NCBI RefSeq assembly: GCF_018918325.1
Contig: NZ_JAHLQH010000032.1
Location: 1 to 64,000 of the forward strand
Direction of reading: 5' to 3'
DNA from: Clostridium sp. MSJ-8
Lineage (GTDB): Bacteria > Bacillota > Clostridia > Clostridiales > Clostridiaceae
DNA length: 64,000 nucleotides
Positions within the stretch are counted from its first letter, which is position 1, and every line of letters starts with the position of its first letter. The position numbers were made by a program, and so were the translations under genes. Below, piece by piece: positions 13,448-22,391 of the stretch. Under the pieces are notes generated by a model. It ran no database searches. It was not told where the DNA came from and was given only the letters and a program-made list of their open reading frames with translations.

Positions 13448-13466
13448 AAGGAAATTATATTTTATT
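13448..13466 (+). repeat. Copy of the dispersed GGAAATTATA post-terminator element
   Basis: AAGGAAATTATATTTTATT just after the V-ATPase terminator matches the core of related copies near 18.2, 21.6, 25.9, 39.1 and 45.3-45.4 kb. Confidence 0.4.
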
Positions 13467-13494
13467 TGATTAAAGTGCAGGATAATAGTATAAT
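13466..13494 (+). promoter_or_regulatory. Probable sigma-A promoter of the WecA/TagO-like gene
   Basis: TTGATT (13466-13471), a 17-base spacer and TATAAT (13489-13494), 55 bases before the start codon. Confidence 0.6.
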
Positions 13495-13548
13495 CTAATG
13501 TGAATTATAATATGAAAACTAAAAGAGAAAATTAGAGGAGAATATGAG

Positions 13549-14496
13549 ATGCGTTATATATTAATTTTATTAGTGGCATTTGTTATATCTTTTTTATTAA
13601 CTAAACCACTTATAAAACTATCTCAAAAGATAGGATTTACAGATAAGCCAACAAAAAGAAAGGCGCATGCAGCACCTATACCGTTATCAGGAGGTATAGG
13701 AATATATATAGGATTTTTTATTTCATTTTTAATATTTGTAACTGAGATTGATGAACATAAGTTTTGGATTTTTATAGGAGCAACATTAATATTATTTATA
13801 GGAATATTTGATGATACATATAAGTCTAGAAAAAAAGAATTTCCTATATTGCCTAGATTAATTGTACAGTTATTTGCTGCTTATTTAGTTTATAGAGCAG
13901 GAATAGTATTTAGAGGATTTGACAATCCATTTACAAATGAATATATATTATTACCAGAATATCTTCAATGTATTCTTACTATAACATGGATATTTGGAGT
14001 AACAACAGTTATTAATTGGTCTGATGGAATGGATGGATTAGCAGGTGGAATATCTGTAGTTTCTTCATTAACCTTTTTTTGTGCAGCATTAATATTAGGT
14101 CAAACATGTTCAGCAGAAACATCAATATGTTTAGTAGGTGCTATTCTAGGTTTCTTGATATATAATAAGTATCCTGCACAGGTATTTATGGGGGATTCAG
14201 GAGCTAACGTTATAGGATTTTTACTTTCTATAATAGCATTAGATGGAGCATTTAAACAAGCAACAGTAATGAGTTTGTTTTTACCTATATTTGCATTAGC
14301 TGTTCCTATTTTTGATAACATATTTGTTATTTTTAAGAGACTTTTTGATGGAAAACCTGTATATCAAGCAGATAGAAGCCAAATACATTTTAGACTTAAG
14401 TCTAAAGGTATGTCTACAAAGCAAGTTGTTAATTTTATTATTTTTATTAGTTTAATATTTAGTACAATTTCTATAGTATTATTAATTATAAAATAA
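13549..14496 (+). CDS. Polyprenyl-phosphate GlcNAc-1-phosphate transferase (WecA/TagO-like, MraY family)
   Basis: A polytopic membrane enzyme (315 residues, about ten hydrophobic segments) that moves a sugar-1-phosphate from a UDP-sugar to undecaprenyl phosphate, the first step of teichoic acid or surface polysaccharide synthesis. Diagnostic loops are present: DKPTKRKAHAAPIPLSGG, GIFDDTYKSRKKEFP (DD), NWSDGMDGLAGG (N-x-x-DGxDGLA), FMGDSGANVIGF and DRSQIHFRL. The last two favour the WecA/TagO branch over MraY, and no mur genes are nearby. ATG at 13549 is 8 bases from AGAGGAG. Confidence 0.88.
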   Translation: MRYILILLVAFVISFLLTKPLIKLSQKIGFTDKPTKRKAHAAPIPLSGGIGIYIGFFISFLIFVTEIDEHKFWIFIGATLILFIGIFDDTYKSRKKEFPILPRLIVQLFAAYLVYRAGIVFRGFDNPFTNEYILLPEYLQCILTITWIFGVTTVINWSDGMDGLAGGISVVSSLTFFCAALILGQTCSAETSICLVGAILGFLIYNKYPAQVFMGDSGANVIGFLLSIIALDGAFKQATVMSLFLPIFALAVPIFDNIFVIFKRLFDGKPVYQADRSQIHFRLKSKGMSTKQVVNFIIFISLIFSTISIVLLIIK

Positions 14497-14520
14497 ATTA
14501 TTTTAAGGAGGAATTTATAA

Positions 14521-14976
14521 ATGGAAAAAGTAGAAAGTTTTGAATTAGATCATAGAAAAGTAAAGGCACCCTATGTGAGAAAATGTTGTGTGCTAGAAGG
14601 ACCTAATGGAGACAAAGTAACTAAGTTTGATCTTAGATTTTTACAACCTAACAAGGAAGCATTTGGTACAGCAGCAATGCATGGACTTGAACATTTATTA
14701 GCTCATGAATTACGTAGTAGAATGGAAGGAATAATAGACTTTTCACCTATGGGATGTAGAACAGGATTCTATATAAGTATATTTGGAGATGTTGAACCTA
14801 GTGTAATGAAGGAAGCATTAGAAGCTTCATTAAAGCAAGTTTTAGTAGCAACAGAAATACCAGCTGCAAATGAGATACAATGTGGTAATTATAGAGATTT
14901 ATCTCTTTTTGGTGCACAAGAATATGCAAAAGAGGTTTTAGAAAAAGGTTTTTCATTAAATATATACGGAGAATAA
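14521..14976 (+). CDS. luxS: S-ribosylhomocysteine lyase (AI-2 synthesis)
   Basis: Splits S-ribosylhomocysteine into homocysteine and DPD, the precursor of autoinducer-2. The 151 residues include the metal site H54-GL-E57-H58 (MHGLEHLLAHELR), the conserved FSPMGCRTGFY with the catalytic Cys, and the third metal ligand Cys121 (IQCGNYRDLS). The gene is followed after 3 bases by the MetH activation protein and then metH, so its homocysteine product feeds straight into methionine synthesis. ATG follows TAAGGAGG. Confidence 0.97.
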   Translation: MEKVESFELDHRKVKAPYVRKCCVLEGPNGDKVTKFDLRFLQPNKEAFGTAAMHGLEHLLAHELRSRMEGIIDFSPMGCRTGFYISIFGDVEPSVMKEALEASLKQVLVATEIPAANEIQCGNYRDLSLFGAQEYAKEVLEKGFSLNIYGE

Positions 14977-14979
14977 AAT

Positions 14980-15663
14980 ATGAATTTTAAGGGATTAAGT
15001 ATTCCCAAGAAGGAAGTGCTTCGATATCTAGGTCATAAGAATCAAGAGATAAACGGGAATATTGATAGACTTATAGATGAAACTATAGAAGAAGCAAAAG
15101 AGTTAATTGCTCCTAAGAAAGTTGTTGCAAGATATAGAATAACAATAAAGGATACAGGAGTTTATTTAGATAATACTAATCTTGTCTTAACAGGAGAGGA
15201 TATTAAAAATCATTTAAAGTACTCAAAGGATATATATATAATGGCTGTAACACTTGGAAGTGTGATTGAGAAAAAGATTGCGTATTATGAAAAGATAGAT
15301 TTAACTAAAGCTATTATATTAGATTCATGTGCAACAACAGCAGTTGAGGAGTTTTGTGATTATATAGAAGAAGATATTAAGAAAATAGCAGAAAATGAAA
15401 ATATGGGGATAACATTTAGATATAGTCCTGGATACGGTGATTTACCTATAGATATTCAAAAGGATTTTTTAGATACGCTTAATGCAACTAAGGTTATAGG
15501 TCTTACTGTATCTAGGCATAATCTTCTTATGCCTAGAAAGTCTGTAACTGCTATTATTGGATTAATACCAAAGGATAAAGAATTAAATAAAAGAACATGT
15601 GAAGTATGCAGTAATTATGAAAACTGCAAATTTAGAAAAGAGGGTGTAAGCTGTGGAAGTTAA
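14980..15663 (+). CDS. Stand-alone MetH reactivation-domain protein
   Basis: A 227-residue protein matching the vitamin B12-dependent methionine synthase activation domain. In long MetH proteins this domain is the C-terminal, SAM-binding part that re-methylates oxidised cobalamin. Family-like stretches are EVLRYLGHKNQEINGNID at the start, the central LDSCATTAVEEFCDYIEE, and FRYSPGYGDLPIDIQKDFL, which resembles the R-x-SPGYGDxP loop at the SAM site. A Cys-rich tail (TCEVCSNYENCKFRKEGVSC) is added at the C-terminus, as in many clostridial forms. It overlaps metH by 11 bases, so the two are probably translated together. Confidence 0.9.
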   Translation: MNFKGLSIPKKEVLRYLGHKNQEINGNIDRLIDETIEEAKELIAPKKVVARYRITIKDTGVYLDNTNLVLTGEDIKNHLKYSKDIYIMAVTLGSVIEKKIAYYEKIDLTKAIILDSCATTAVEEFCDYIEEDIKKIAENENMGITFRYSPGYGDLPIDIQKDFLDTLNATKVIGLTVSRHNLLMPRKSVTAIIGLIPKDKELNKRTCEVCSNYENCKFRKEGVSCGS

Positions 15664-18046
15664 AAAATATATAGAAGATAATATCCTTGTATTCGATGGA
15701 GCAATGGGGACAATGCTACAGAATAAAGGACTTAAGTTAGGTGAACACCCTGATGTATTAAACATTACAGAAAAAGAAAAAGTAATGGAAGTATATAGAG
15801 AATACATAGAAGCGGGAACTATGGTTATAACAACTAATACTTTTGGTGCTAATGAGTTAAAGTTAGAAGCATCAGGATATTCTGTTGAAGAAGTAATAGA
15901 TGCTGGTATAAAACTTGCAAAGGAAGCAATAGGAGATAAAGATATATTAGTAGCTCAAGATATTGGACCTATAGGACAACTTTTACAACCTATGGGAACA
16001 TTAAGCTTTGATGAAGCTTATGATATTTTTAAAAGACAAGTAGTTCAAGGTGAAAAATCAGGAGCAGATTTATTTATTGTTGAGACAATGACAGATCTAT
16101 ATGAAGTAAAAGCTGCAGTACTTGCTATTAAGGAGAACACTAATCTTCCTGTTTTTTGTACAATGTCATTTGAAGAAAACGGAAGAACATTTACTGGGTG
16201 TACTCCTGAGAGTATGGTACTTACATTAGAAGGATTAGGCGTTGATGCAGTTGGAGTTAATTGCTCTTTAGGACCTAAGGAATTAGAACCTATGGTTGAA
16301 AGAATAGTTAATGCAGCTAATATTCCTATAGTGGTTCAGCCTAATGCAGGATTGCCTAAGATATCATTTGGAGAAACTTATTATGATCTTACTGTAGGAG
16401 AATTTATAGGCTATATTAATAAGTTTATTGATATGGGGGTAAGTATAGTTGGAGGATGTTGTGGTACAACTCCAGAATTCACTAAAGCTCTTAGAGAAAT
16501 AGCTGATTCTAAGAAAAGGGTGAAGAGAGAAAAAATATCCTATTCTGCTATATGTACACCATCAAAAGTTGTAAACATAGATAGTGTAAAGGTAGTAGGT
16601 GAAAGAATTAACCCTACAGGAAAGAAGAGATTTAAAGAAGCACTAAAAAATAATGATTTAGATTATATAATTAAGCAAGCTATAGAACAAGTAGAAGCTG
16701 GTGCTGATGTTCTTGATGTAAATGTAGGGTCACCTGATATAGATGAAAATGCAATGATGATAAAAGTGGTTAAAGAGATTCAAGGCATAACTGATACACC
16801 ACTTCAAATAGATTCTTCTTATCCAGAAGTAATTGAAAGTGGATTGAGATACTATAATGGTAAGCCTATAGTTAATTCTGTAAATGGAGAAGATGAAGTA
16901 TTAGATAGAATACTTCCTGTAGTAAAGAAATATGGAGCGAGTGTTGTAGGATTAACACTAGATAGTAGAGGTATACCACCTACTGCAGCTGAAAGATTTG
17001 CCATAGCACAGAAAATAGTAAATAGAGCAGCTGATTATGGAATAGATAAAAAAGATGTATTTATAGATTGCCTTGTTCTTACTGCATCAGCACAACAAGC
17101 AGAAGTACAAGAAACACTTAAGGCTCTTAGAAGAGTTAAAGAAGAGTTAGGAGTTAAGACATTATTGGGAGTATCTAATATTTCATTTGGACTTCCTTGT
17201 AGAGAAATAATAAATGAAACATTCTTGGCATTAGCATTAGCTAATGGATTAGATTTACCTATAATGAATCCTAATAGTACAGGAATGATGGATGTTATAA
17301 ACGCTTATAGAGTTCTATATAATATAGATAAAGGCTCAGAGCACTATATTAATATGTATGGCAATATGACTATAGAACGTGGCTCAAGAACATCTAATGG
17401 TGGAGTAAGTGATAGCCTAGAGAAAACAGATGATATACAATATATAGTTTTAAAGGGATTAAAGGATGAAGCTGCAATTGCAACAGAGAAGTTATTAGAA
17501 ACTAATGATGAGTTGACTGTTGTTAATGATTATCTTATACCAGCATTAGATGTTGTTGGAGAAAGATATGAGAAAGGAATAATATTCCTTCCACAATTAA
17601 TTCAATCAGCAGAAACTGTACAGAAAGCTTTTGAAGTAATAAAAGCTAGACTATCACAAAATAGTGATAATAATATATCAAAAGGACAGATCGTATTAGC
17701 AACAGTAAAGGGAGATATTCACGATATAGGTAAAAATATAGTGAAAGTTATATTAGAAAACTATGGATATGATGTAATAGACTTAGGCAAAGATGTAGAA
17801 ATAGATTTAGTTGTAGAAACAGCACTTAAATATAATGTTAAATTAGTAGGATTAAGTGCACTTATGACTACAACTATAAAGAGTATGGAAGAAACAATAA
17901 AAGCCTTAAGAGATAATGGATATAAAGGTGAAGTTGTTGTTGGTGGAGCAGTTTTAACACAAGAATATGCTGATATGATAGGGGCAGATTATTATGCTAA
18001 TGATGCAAAAGAAACAGCAGAGATAGCTAAGAAAGTATTTAGTTAA
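15653..18046 (+). CDS. metH: Cobalamin-dependent methionine synthase lacking the activation domain
   Basis: Transfers a methyl group from methyltetrahydrofolate to homocysteine through cobalamin. Domains in its 797 residues are a homocysteine-binding barrel (1-285; zinc Cys in GVNCSLGP and GGCCGTTPE), a pterin-binding barrel (about 310-565; GERINPTGKKRF, DVNVGSPDIDE), a helical cap (about 580-665) and the B12 domain (670-797) with D688-I-H690-DI-G693 (KGDIHDIGKN), which supplies the lower His ligand. The roughly 330-residue reactivation domain of Escherichia coli MetH is absent; the upstream gene supplies it. The start is GTG at 15653 with GAGGG 8 bases before. Confidence 0.95.
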   Translation: MEVKKYIEDNILVFDGAMGTMLQNKGLKLGEHPDVLNITEKEKVMEVYREYIEAGTMVITTNTFGANELKLEASGYSVEEVIDAGIKLAKEAIGDKDILVAQDIGPIGQLLQPMGTLSFDEAYDIFKRQVVQGEKSGADLFIVETMTDLYEVKAAVLAIKENTNLPVFCTMSFEENGRTFTGCTPESMVLTLEGLGVDAVGVNCSLGPKELEPMVERIVNAANIPIVVQPNAGLPKISFGETYYDLTVGEFIGYINKFIDMGVSIVGGCCGTTPEFTKALREIADSKKRVKREKISYSAICTPSKVVNIDSVKVVGERINPTGKKRFKEALKNNDLDYIIKQAIEQVEAGADVLDVNVGSPDIDENAMMIKVVKEIQGITDTPLQIDSSYPEVIESGLRYYNGKPIVNSVNGEDEVLDRILPVVKKYGASVVGLTLDSRGIPPTAAERFAIAQKIVNRAADYGIDKKDVFIDCLVLTASAQQAEVQETLKALRRVKEELGVKTLLGVSNISFGLPCREIINETFLALALANGLDLPIMNPNSTGMMDVINAYRVLYNIDKGSEHYINMYGNMTIERGSRTSNGGVSDSLEKTDDIQYIVLKGLKDEAAIATEKLLETNDELTVVNDYLIPALDVVGERYEKGIIFLPQLIQSAETVQKAFEVIKARLSQNSDNNISKGQIVLATVKGDIHDIGKNIVKVILENYGYDVIDLGKDVEIDLVVETALKYNVKLVGLSALMTTTIKSMEETIKALRDNGYKGEVVVGGAVLTQEYADMIGADYYANDAKETAEIAKKVFS

Positions 18047-18074
18047 TATAATTTTATATAAATTATATTAGGAT

Positions 18075-18167
18075 AAAAAATTATTGATGTACATAAATTA
18101 TAGAATAAATAAGCTAGTTTATAATGCTGAATAGTTCTATAATTTGTGATATAATCAATAATTTTTT
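18075..18167. repeat. Long nested inverted repeat after metH (probable terminator)
   Basis: Outer arms AAAAAATTATTGAT (18075-18088) and ATCAATAATTTTTT (18154-18167) match perfectly over 14 bases. Inner arms AAATTATAGAA (18095-18105) and TTCTATAATTT (18135-18145) match over 11. The right arm ends in a T run, so it could stop metH transcripts, but the 93-base size is larger than the other terminators here. Confidence 0.55.
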
Positions 18168-18187
18168 ACTCTATAGGAAATTATAGT
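18166..18187 (+). repeat. Copy of the dispersed post-terminator element
   Basis: TTACTCTATAGGAAATTATA (18166-18185) is identical over 20 bases to the minus-strand copy at 45411-45430, and directly follows the metH inverted repeat. Confidence 0.45.
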
Positions 18188-18204
18188 GTAGATAAGAAGT
18201 TTTA

Positions 18205-20496
18205 ATGAGGTATTTAGTAAATATGGATAAGAAAATAAAAGAAGAGGAATTAGTTCTTAAAGATAAAAGAAGATTAATAGCAGAAGAGATAGATGAAAAG
18301 AAAGCAAATATAAATGATATAGATAAAAAAGTTAAGATATTAACAAAGGCTGCTAAGGGAAGTTATAGTGAAGAAAAAGAAACTACAGAGAAGATATATG
18401 ATGTATTAGCAAAAGATATAGATTCAATGGAAGAAGCTATGAAAGCACCTTATTTTGGAAGGGTAGATTTTCGAGAATACAAAGGTAGAGAAGAAAAGAT
18501 ATATATAGGCAAAAAAGGTATAAGTAGTACCAAGGATGGAGATGAGATAGTAGTCGATTGGAGAGCACCAGTTGCTGATTTATATTATAGTGGAACAGGT
18601 GGAGATGCATATTATAAAGCACCAAGTGGAGTTATAAACGGTAAGCTAGATCTTAAGAGAAAGTTTATGTTTAAGGATGGTAAGATAGACCAGATATTTG
18701 ATGAAGGCATAAATGAACTTATGATAAATGGAGAAGAAGGAACAGAGCTTGTAGATGAATTCTTAAAGGTTAATCTAGAAGAAAGTCGTGGAAAGAAGTT
18801 AAAAGAAGTAGTTGCTACTATTCAAAAAGAACAAAATGAGATAATAAGATGGCCTAAAAATCTTCCTATAATAGTTCAAGGTTCTGCTGGTTCAGGGAAG
18901 ACAACAGTAGCTCTTCATAGATTAGCATATTTAATTTATAGATATGGAGATTCTATGAAAGGCAAGGACATATTAGTTTTAGCACCTAATAAATTATTTT
19001 TGGATTATATATCAGATATATTACCTAGCCTTGGAGCAACTGAAGTTAAACAAAGTACTTTTGAAGAACTAATATTATCTAAACTTAAATTAAAAGGAAA
19101 GATATATAATAAAGATGAAAAACTTAAAAATATAATGGAAGAAAAAGATGGAGATAAGAAGAAGCTATTAATAGAATCTAGTAGAATAAGAGGAACTATT
19201 GATTTTAAGGAGATGCTAGATAGATATGTAACATTAGTTGAAAGTAGTGCTATAAATATAGAAAGCATTAAAGTAGAAGGTGAGGTTCTATTTGATGCAA
19301 AGGAAATAACTAGGCTATATACAAAGGATTTAAAGTCTTATCCTATTAATAAAAGAAAAGATGAAATAAAAAGATATCTTAACCTAAAAATAAAAGAAAA
19401 ATTACAATTGATTCTTCTAAAAATAGATAATGAATATGATAAAGCTATAAAGGACATAAAGATGAGTTCTCTTGAAGGAGAGGATAGAAGACTTAAGCTT
19501 GTAGCAGTATATGATGAGAGAGATGAAAAGAAAAATAAAATAAAAAATACAACTAAGAAAGTGTTTAATGATTATTTTAAGAATTGGAGAGGAATAAATT
19601 CAAGGGATATTTTATACAATTTTTATAATGATGATACTTTATTTAGCATAGTTACAGATGATAAGATATCAGATGAGCTATGGCAATATATGAAGGAAGA
19701 ATTTATAAATAATTGTGAAAATGGAATAATTGATGAAGATGATCTCCCAAGTTTAGCATATATAAGGATACTATTAGAGGGAATAGAAGAAAAAGAGAAG
19801 TTCCAACATATAGTTGTGGATGAAGCACAAGATTACAGTCCTTTCCAAGTTTTAGTTGTTAATAATTTTGCAAAGGGAAATTCATTAACATTAGTTGGAG
19901 ATTTAGCTCAAGGAATATATTATTATAAAGGATTAAAGACTTGGAATGATATAACTAGTGGATTATTTAATAATAAAGCTACTTATGTACAATTAACTCA
20001 AAGTTATCGTTCAACAGTAGAGATAATAGATTTTGCAGAAAAGACATTACAAGCTCAGAAGTTAGGATTAAAAGATGCAAAACCGGTATTAAGACATGGA
20101 GATAAACCAAAAGTAATAGAAATATTAGAAGATAAGGATTATATAGAAGAAATTGATAAGATTATAACTAAAATAAGAGATGAGGGAAAGAAATCAGTAG
20201 CATTAATATGCAAAGATATTGATAGAGCAACTGCAATATCGAAATTGCTTAAGAGAAAAAGCAAATATTCTTTTGATCTTATAAAAGGAAAAGAGAAATC
20301 TATAGAGCAGGAAAATGTTATAATACCATCATATTTAACAAAGGGCTTAGAATTTGATTGTTGCATTATAATTAATCCTACTGTAGAAGATTATGGAGAA
20401 AACATATTAGATGAGAGATTATTGTATGTAACATTGACTAGAGCATTACATTATGAATATATATTAATAAAGGATGAAATTACTACTTTAATATAA
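18205..20496 (+). CDS. HelD-like superfamily 1 ATPase (RNA polymerase recycling factor)
   Basis: A UvrD/Rep-like motor protein. HelD proteins of Firmicutes pull stalled RNA polymerase off DNA. Seen here are an N-terminal charged coiled coil (residues 1-80), Walker A QGSAGSGKTTVALHRLAYL (about 226-244), Walker B VVDEAQDYSPFQ, GDLAQGIYYYKG (motif III), SYRSTVEI (motif IV), LTKGLEFDCCII (motif V) and YVTLTRALHYEYI (motif VI). The 763-residue length and long N-terminal coil fit HelD better than UvrD or PcrA. ATG at 18205 has a weak AGAAG site; the in-frame ATG at 18223 (MDKKIKEEE) is an equally plausible start. Confidence 0.87.
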   Translation: MRYLVNMDKKIKEEELVLKDKRRLIAEEIDEKKANINDIDKKVKILTKAAKGSYSEEKETTEKIYDVLAKDIDSMEEAMKAPYFGRVDFREYKGREEKIYIGKKGISSTKDGDEIVVDWRAPVADLYYSGTGGDAYYKAPSGVINGKLDLKRKFMFKDGKIDQIFDEGINELMINGEEGTELVDEFLKVNLEESRGKKLKEVVATIQKEQNEIIRWPKNLPIIVQGSAGSGKTTVALHRLAYLIYRYGDSMKGKDILVLAPNKLFLDYISDILPSLGATEVKQSTFEELILSKLKLKGKIYNKDEKLKNIMEEKDGDKKKLLIESSRIRGTIDFKEMLDRYVTLVESSAINIESIKVEGEVLFDAKEITRLYTKDLKSYPINKRKDEIKRYLNLKIKEKLQLILLKIDNEYDKAIKDIKMSSLEGEDRRLKLVAVYDERDEKKNKIKNTTKKVFNDYFKNWRGINSRDILYNFYNDDTLFSIVTDDKISDELWQYMKEEFINNCENGIIDEDDLPSLAYIRILLEGIEEKEKFQHIVVDEAQDYSPFQVLVVNNFAKGNSLTLVGDLAQGIYYYKGLKTWNDITSGLFNNKATYVQLTQSYRSTVEIIDFAEKTLQAQKLGLKDAKPVLRHGDKPKVIEILEDKDYIEEIDKIITKIRDEGKKSVALICKDIDRATAISKLLKRKSKYSFDLIKGKEKSIEQENVIIPSYLTKGLEFDCCIIINPTVEDYGENILDERLLYVTLTRALHYEYILIKDEITTLI

Positions 20497-20534
20497 ATAA
20501 AAATTTAAAACGAAATATTATTATATTTTTATAC

Positions 20535-20562
20535 TTGAAGTTTAATATAATTATGATATATT
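20535..20562 (+). promoter_or_regulatory. Possible promoter of the DUF1292 gene
   Basis: TTGAAG (20535-20540), a 16-base spacer and TATATT (20557-20562), 33 bases before the start codon. Confidence 0.4.
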
Positions 20563-20595
20563 ATATATTGAATTAAAGGTTAGGGAGTGAAAAAC

Positions 20596-20853
20596 ATGCT
20601 AGATAATAATGAAGAAAAACAAATAATGTCATTTAAAGATGAAGATGGCAATAAGGTTGATTTTGAAGCAGTTGCAAGAATTTTCTTGGGGAAACAAGAA
20701 TATCTATTACTAGCACCTTTAGATGAAGAGGATAGTGAAGATGTGTTTGCATTTAGAATAGATACAAAAGATGGAAAAGAAGAATATAATCTGGTAGAAG
20801 ATGATAAAGAATTTCTAGAGGTAAAGAAAGAATATAAAAAGCTTTTATATTAA
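20596..20853 (+). CDS. DUF1292 family protein
   Basis: An 85-residue, very acidic protein ([36 protein letters not shown] in parts) of the small DUF1292 family widespread in Firmicutes. Pattern elements are the D-E-x-G start, the central F-x-[VI]-x-x-x-x-Y-x-[AL]-[LI]-x-P strand pair and a C-terminal helix ([16 protein letters not shown]). Function is unknown. ATG at 20596 is chosen over GTG at 20587 because GGGAG ends right before that GTG, leaving 9 bases to the ATG. Followed after 23 bases by another small acidic protein. Confidence 0.85.
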   Translation: MLDNNEEKQIMSFKDEDGNKVDFEAVARIFLGKQEYLLLAPLDEEDSEDVFAFRIDTKDGKEEYNLVEDDKEFLEVKKEYKKLLY

Positions 20854-20876
20854 TTTAATGTCTGGAGGTTATATAT

Positions 20877-21269
20877 ATGAATTATGAAAATATCTTAGAT
20901 ATTATGGAGGAAAATGGTTTATCAGATTGTGATGTAATTAAGAATTCGGATGATCATATTGTAGTTGAATTTTGTTATGATTTTGATAATGATGAGAAAC
21001 AAGCAGCAAAATCTTATGCAAATGATGAAAGTGGAATGAATAGCGATAGTCCTGAATGGATGGAAGATTATTACGTCCCTTATCTATATGATGTTGCAAA
21101 GGACAATATACAAGAGATAATAGAAGATATATGCGACGAATATGATTTAGAGGCAGAGTTCAGAAAGATAGATAATGCTGATGATAGTGAATACATAAAG
21201 GCTCTAGTAGTATTTTGTACTGAAGAATGTGAGTCAGATATAGAGGAAATAATTAGCGATTTTGTGTAA
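20877..21269 (+). CDS. Acidic hypothetical protein
   Basis: A 130-residue soluble protein I do not recognise. It is strongly acidic, with many Asp/Glu runs (DFDNDEKQ, IIEDICDEYDLEAEF, ECESDIEEIISDF), no signal peptide and no membrane segment. Two cysteines (CDV, CTEECES) are spread without a metal motif. A clear CTGGAGG lies 9 bases upstream of ATG, so it is probably translated. It is spaced like the second gene of an operon with the DUF1292 gene and precedes the 6S RNA promoter. Confidence 0.7.
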   Translation: MNYENILDIMEENGLSDCDVIKNSDDHIVVEFCYDFDNDEKQAAKSYANDESGMNSDSPEWMEDYYVPYLYDVAKDNIQEIIEDICDEYDLEAEFRKIDNADDSEYIKALVVFCTEECESDIEEIISDFV

Positions 21270-21278
21270 AAATAATTG

Positions 21279-21306
21279 TTGAAAACCATTAGAAATGTGC
21301 TATAAT
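21279..21306 (+). promoter_or_regulatory. Promoter of the 6S RNA gene
   Basis: TTGAAA (21279-21284), a 16-base spacer and a perfect TATAAT (21301-21306). A start near 21313 fits the RNA below. Confidence 0.75.
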
Positions 21307-21312
21307 AAAGTC

Positions 21313-21512
21313 ATAAAAGATATTCCTGAGATGTTCGCGTAGCTTATTATGTTCAACCTACATAACATATAAGGGATTTGCAACATTGTTATGGCTGTCG
21401 GGCTTCAGTAATCCATTACATGGCAGGAGAAGGCAAAAGTAACATGAGCTTAACCCACCTGCGAGGCGCAGGTCTGAGCAACTAAGCAGACGGCATGTTG
21501 GGGTATTTGATT
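21313..21512 (+). ncRNA. ssrS: 6S RNA
   Basis: 6S RNA binds sigma-A RNA polymerase by mimicking an open promoter and damps transcription in slow growth. The 5' part contains CCTGAGATGTTCGCG, the hallmark 5' sequence of 6S RNAs, and the 3' part contains GGCATGTTGGGGTATT, which can pair with GATATTCC...GAGATG at the 5' end to form the closing stem. The roughly 200-base length, GC content above the surroundings (GCGAGGCGCAGG arm), its own promoter and an immediate terminator all agree. Ends are approximate. Confidence 0.85.
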
Positions 21513-21519
21513 AATGAAT

Positions 21520-21558
21520 TGAAACCACTTAATCTTTGATTAAGTGGTTTTTAATTTT
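21520..21558 (+). terminator. Terminator of the 6S RNA gene
   Basis: A perfect 13-bp stem (AAACCACTTAATC / GATTAAGTGGTTT, 21522-21550) with a TTT loop and a T-rich tail. Confidence 0.9.
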
Positions 21559-21593
21559 TAGGCAATTATATTTTGTTCATAGTTGTGGATAAC
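21559..21593 (+). repeat. Copy of the dispersed post-terminator element (long form)
   Basis: A 35-base stretch starting AGGCAATTATATTTTG right after the 6S terminator. It matches the copy at 39093-39127 at 30 of 35 bases. It ends with TGTGGATAA, which equals a DnaA-box 9-mer, probably by chance. Confidence 0.5.
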
Positions 21594-21681
21594 TATCTTA
21601 GATATAGTGCATAACTAAATTCAAGGCATACAAACCTAAAGAGTAAAAAAGAAAAATAGTGATATGAAATGGGGATAAAAT

Positions 21682-22215
21682 ATGAAGATATGTGTATATG
21701 GAGCAGCTAGAGAAGAAATTAATGAAATATACAAAATAGAAGCGGAAGCTTTAGGAAGATTGATCGGTGAAAGAGGACATACATTAGTTTTTGGCGGTGG
21801 AAGATATGGAATGATGGGGGCAGTGGCTAGAGGTGTTAAGGAAAAATGTGGACACATAATAGGAGTTTCACCTGAATATATACAAGCTAAACAAAGTATT
21901 CTTGAAGATTGTGATGAAATTTTTTCTCCAGCTACGTTACAAGATAGGAAAAAGATGTTTGAAGATATAAGTGATGCTTTTATTATTCTTCCAGGTGGAA
22001 TTGGAACATGTGATGAATTATTTGAAATTTTGGCACAGAAAAGTCTAGGACAAGTTAATAAAAAGGTATGTGTATTAAACATAAATGGATATTATAATAG
22101 AATAGATGAAATGCTAAAATATATGATGCATGAAGGATTTATAAAATCAGATATTAATGCTCTATATAAGATATTTAATAATATTGATGAGTTATTAGAT
22201 TATGTGGAAAATTAA
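21682..22215 (+). CDS. LOG family nucleotide 5'-monophosphate phosphoribohydrolase
   Basis: A 177-residue Rossmann protein of the LOG/YvdD group, which splits nucleoside 5'-monophosphates into base and ribose-5-phosphate (cytokinin-activating enzymes in plants). The diagnostic PGGIGTCDELFE (PGGxGTxxE) is present, as are the nucleotide-binding FGGGRYGMMG and DRKKMFEDISDAF with the substrate-binding Arg. Bacterial members act in nucleotide turnover; the natural substrate here is unknown. ATG at 21682 has only a weak GGGGA upstream. It stands alone between the 6S gene and the ABC exporter. Confidence 0.88.
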   Translation: MKICVYGAAREEINEIYKIEAEALGRLIGERGHTLVFGGGRYGMMGAVARGVKEKCGHIIGVSPEYIQAKQSILEDCDEIFSPATLQDRKKMFEDISDAFIILPGGIGTCDELFEILAQKSLGQVNKKVCVLNINGYYNRIDEMLKYMMHEGFIKSDINALYKIFNNIDELLDYVEN

Positions 22216-22391
22216 TCAAGGCAGATTTATTTTCAATGCATATTATGAATAAATAGGCGAATATATGGTGATAATATAAAAAGAAAAATATCAATTTACT
22301 ATTGATAAAAATACATATTAGATATTAAATAGTAATTGTTAACGATATAATGACATAAGAAGATTATGAATTTTCTGTAAGGGGGAAAGTT

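Noticed and set aside
14497-14520. SAM or B12 riboswitch before luxS/metH
   Set aside because: The gap is too short and no S-box or cobalamin core is seen; transcription probably starts further upstream.
21584-21592. TGTGGATAA equals a DnaA box
   Set aside because: Single copy inside the dispersed element; no box cluster, AT-rich unwinding region or dnaA/dnaN genes, so no origin is called.
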